From contig CAMWMM010000333.1 in NCBI GenBank assembly GCA_947175285.1, positions 1 to 6,013 of the forward strand: DNA of 6,013 bases. The letters run 5' to 3'. Both the position numbers and the translations under genes were made by a program. The stretch comes from an uncultured Lachnospiraceae bacterium. Lineage in GTDB: Bacteria; Bacillota_A; Clostridia; Lachnospirales; Lachnospiraceae. Below the pieces are notes generated by a model. It was not told the DNA's origin. It searched no databases and worked only from the letters and a program-made list of their open reading frames with translations. Positions 5,899 through 6,013 of the stretch are shown here, in pieces (positions within the stretch are counted from its first letter, which is position 1; each line of letters begins with the position of its first letter).

Positions 5899-6013
5899 TT
5901 ATAGATCATCATCATGCATCGTCTTCGCCACCGCAATCTTAATAATATCCCCCTCCTTCACACCATTCCTGACCAAAACCTGCTTCGCAGCCTCCAGCGA
6001 ACTTCCGGAAGTC
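5899..6013 (-). CDS. C-terminal end of a probable phosphoribosyltransferase-fold protein (partial)
   Basis: The last 37 codons of a gene entering from the right edge. The visible part begins TSGSSLEAAKQVL, continues R-N-G-V-K-E-G-D-I-I-K-I-A-V-A-K-T, and ends in HDDDL. The TSGSSLEAA segment followed about 20 residues later by a hydrophobic strand ending AKT resembles the PRPP-binding loop (DD-x-x-T-[ST]-G-x-[ST]) and the following helix and strand of type I phosphoribosyltransferases, including ComF-like proteins. The acidic residues that normally precede the loop lie outside the window, so the assignment is tentative. The stop TAA at 5901-5899 is followed by an intrinsic terminator, so this gene is probably a separate transcription unit from the AlbA_2/HEPN pair. 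Confidence 0.55.
   Translation of the reverse strand, partial: TSGSSLEAAKQVLVRNGVKEGDIIKIAVAKTMHDDDL

Noticed and set aside
1..6013. CRISPR array, tRNA, rRNA or insertion sequence
   Set aside because: No regularly spaced repeats, no tRNA-like cloverleaf or rRNA sequence recognised, and no transposase or integrase frame in any of the six frames.

Overview
The window looks like a low-to-moderate GC Bacillota genome, most likely a gut Clostridia/Lachnospiraceae-type bacterium. The basis is AT-rich intergenic DNA, strong AGGAGG-like ribosome binding sites, GTG and ATG starts, and the ECF sigma/zinc-finger anti-sigma/ABC-2 transporter arrangement. Genus cannot be told from the sequence alone. Every gene I can support is on the minus strand, so transcription runs from the right edge (6013) to the left edge (1).

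Right to left: (1) the C-terminal tail of a probable phosphoribosyltransferase-fold protein (5899-6013), closed by an intrinsic terminator (5834-5860). (2) A two-gene accessory module: a 412-residue protein with an N-terminal AlbA_2/Schlafen-like domain (4499-5737), then a 200-residue HEPN protein resembling AbiU2 (3792-4394). (3) About 220 bp without a convincing gene, ending in a hairpin terminator at 3546-3571. (4) A tightly packed five-gene operon: ECF sigma factor (2941-3444), zinc-finger transmembrane anti-sigma factor (2241-2951), two ABC-2-type membrane subunits (1428-2222 and 778-1431) and an ABC ATPase (119-751). (5) A 104-bp gap with an extended -10 promoter, and possibly the first codons of another gene at the left edge.

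The operon reads as an envelope-stress or antimicrobial-peptide response unit. The anti-sigma factor would hold the sigma factor at the membrane until its external domain senses a signal. The freed sigma factor would then transcribe its own operon, probably from a TGTAAG-N17-GTC promoter just upstream, and so produce the two-permease, one-ATPase transporter. The substrate cannot be read from the sequence.

The AlbA_2/HEPN pair is the part most likely to be new. Both families recur in prokaryotic conflict systems (HEPN as RNases, Schlafen-like AlbA domains as nucleic-acid binders or tRNA/RNA nucleases). The two genes are adjacent, co-directional and bounded by terminators on both sides, which suggests a self-contained defence or abortive-infection cassette. 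That function is inference.
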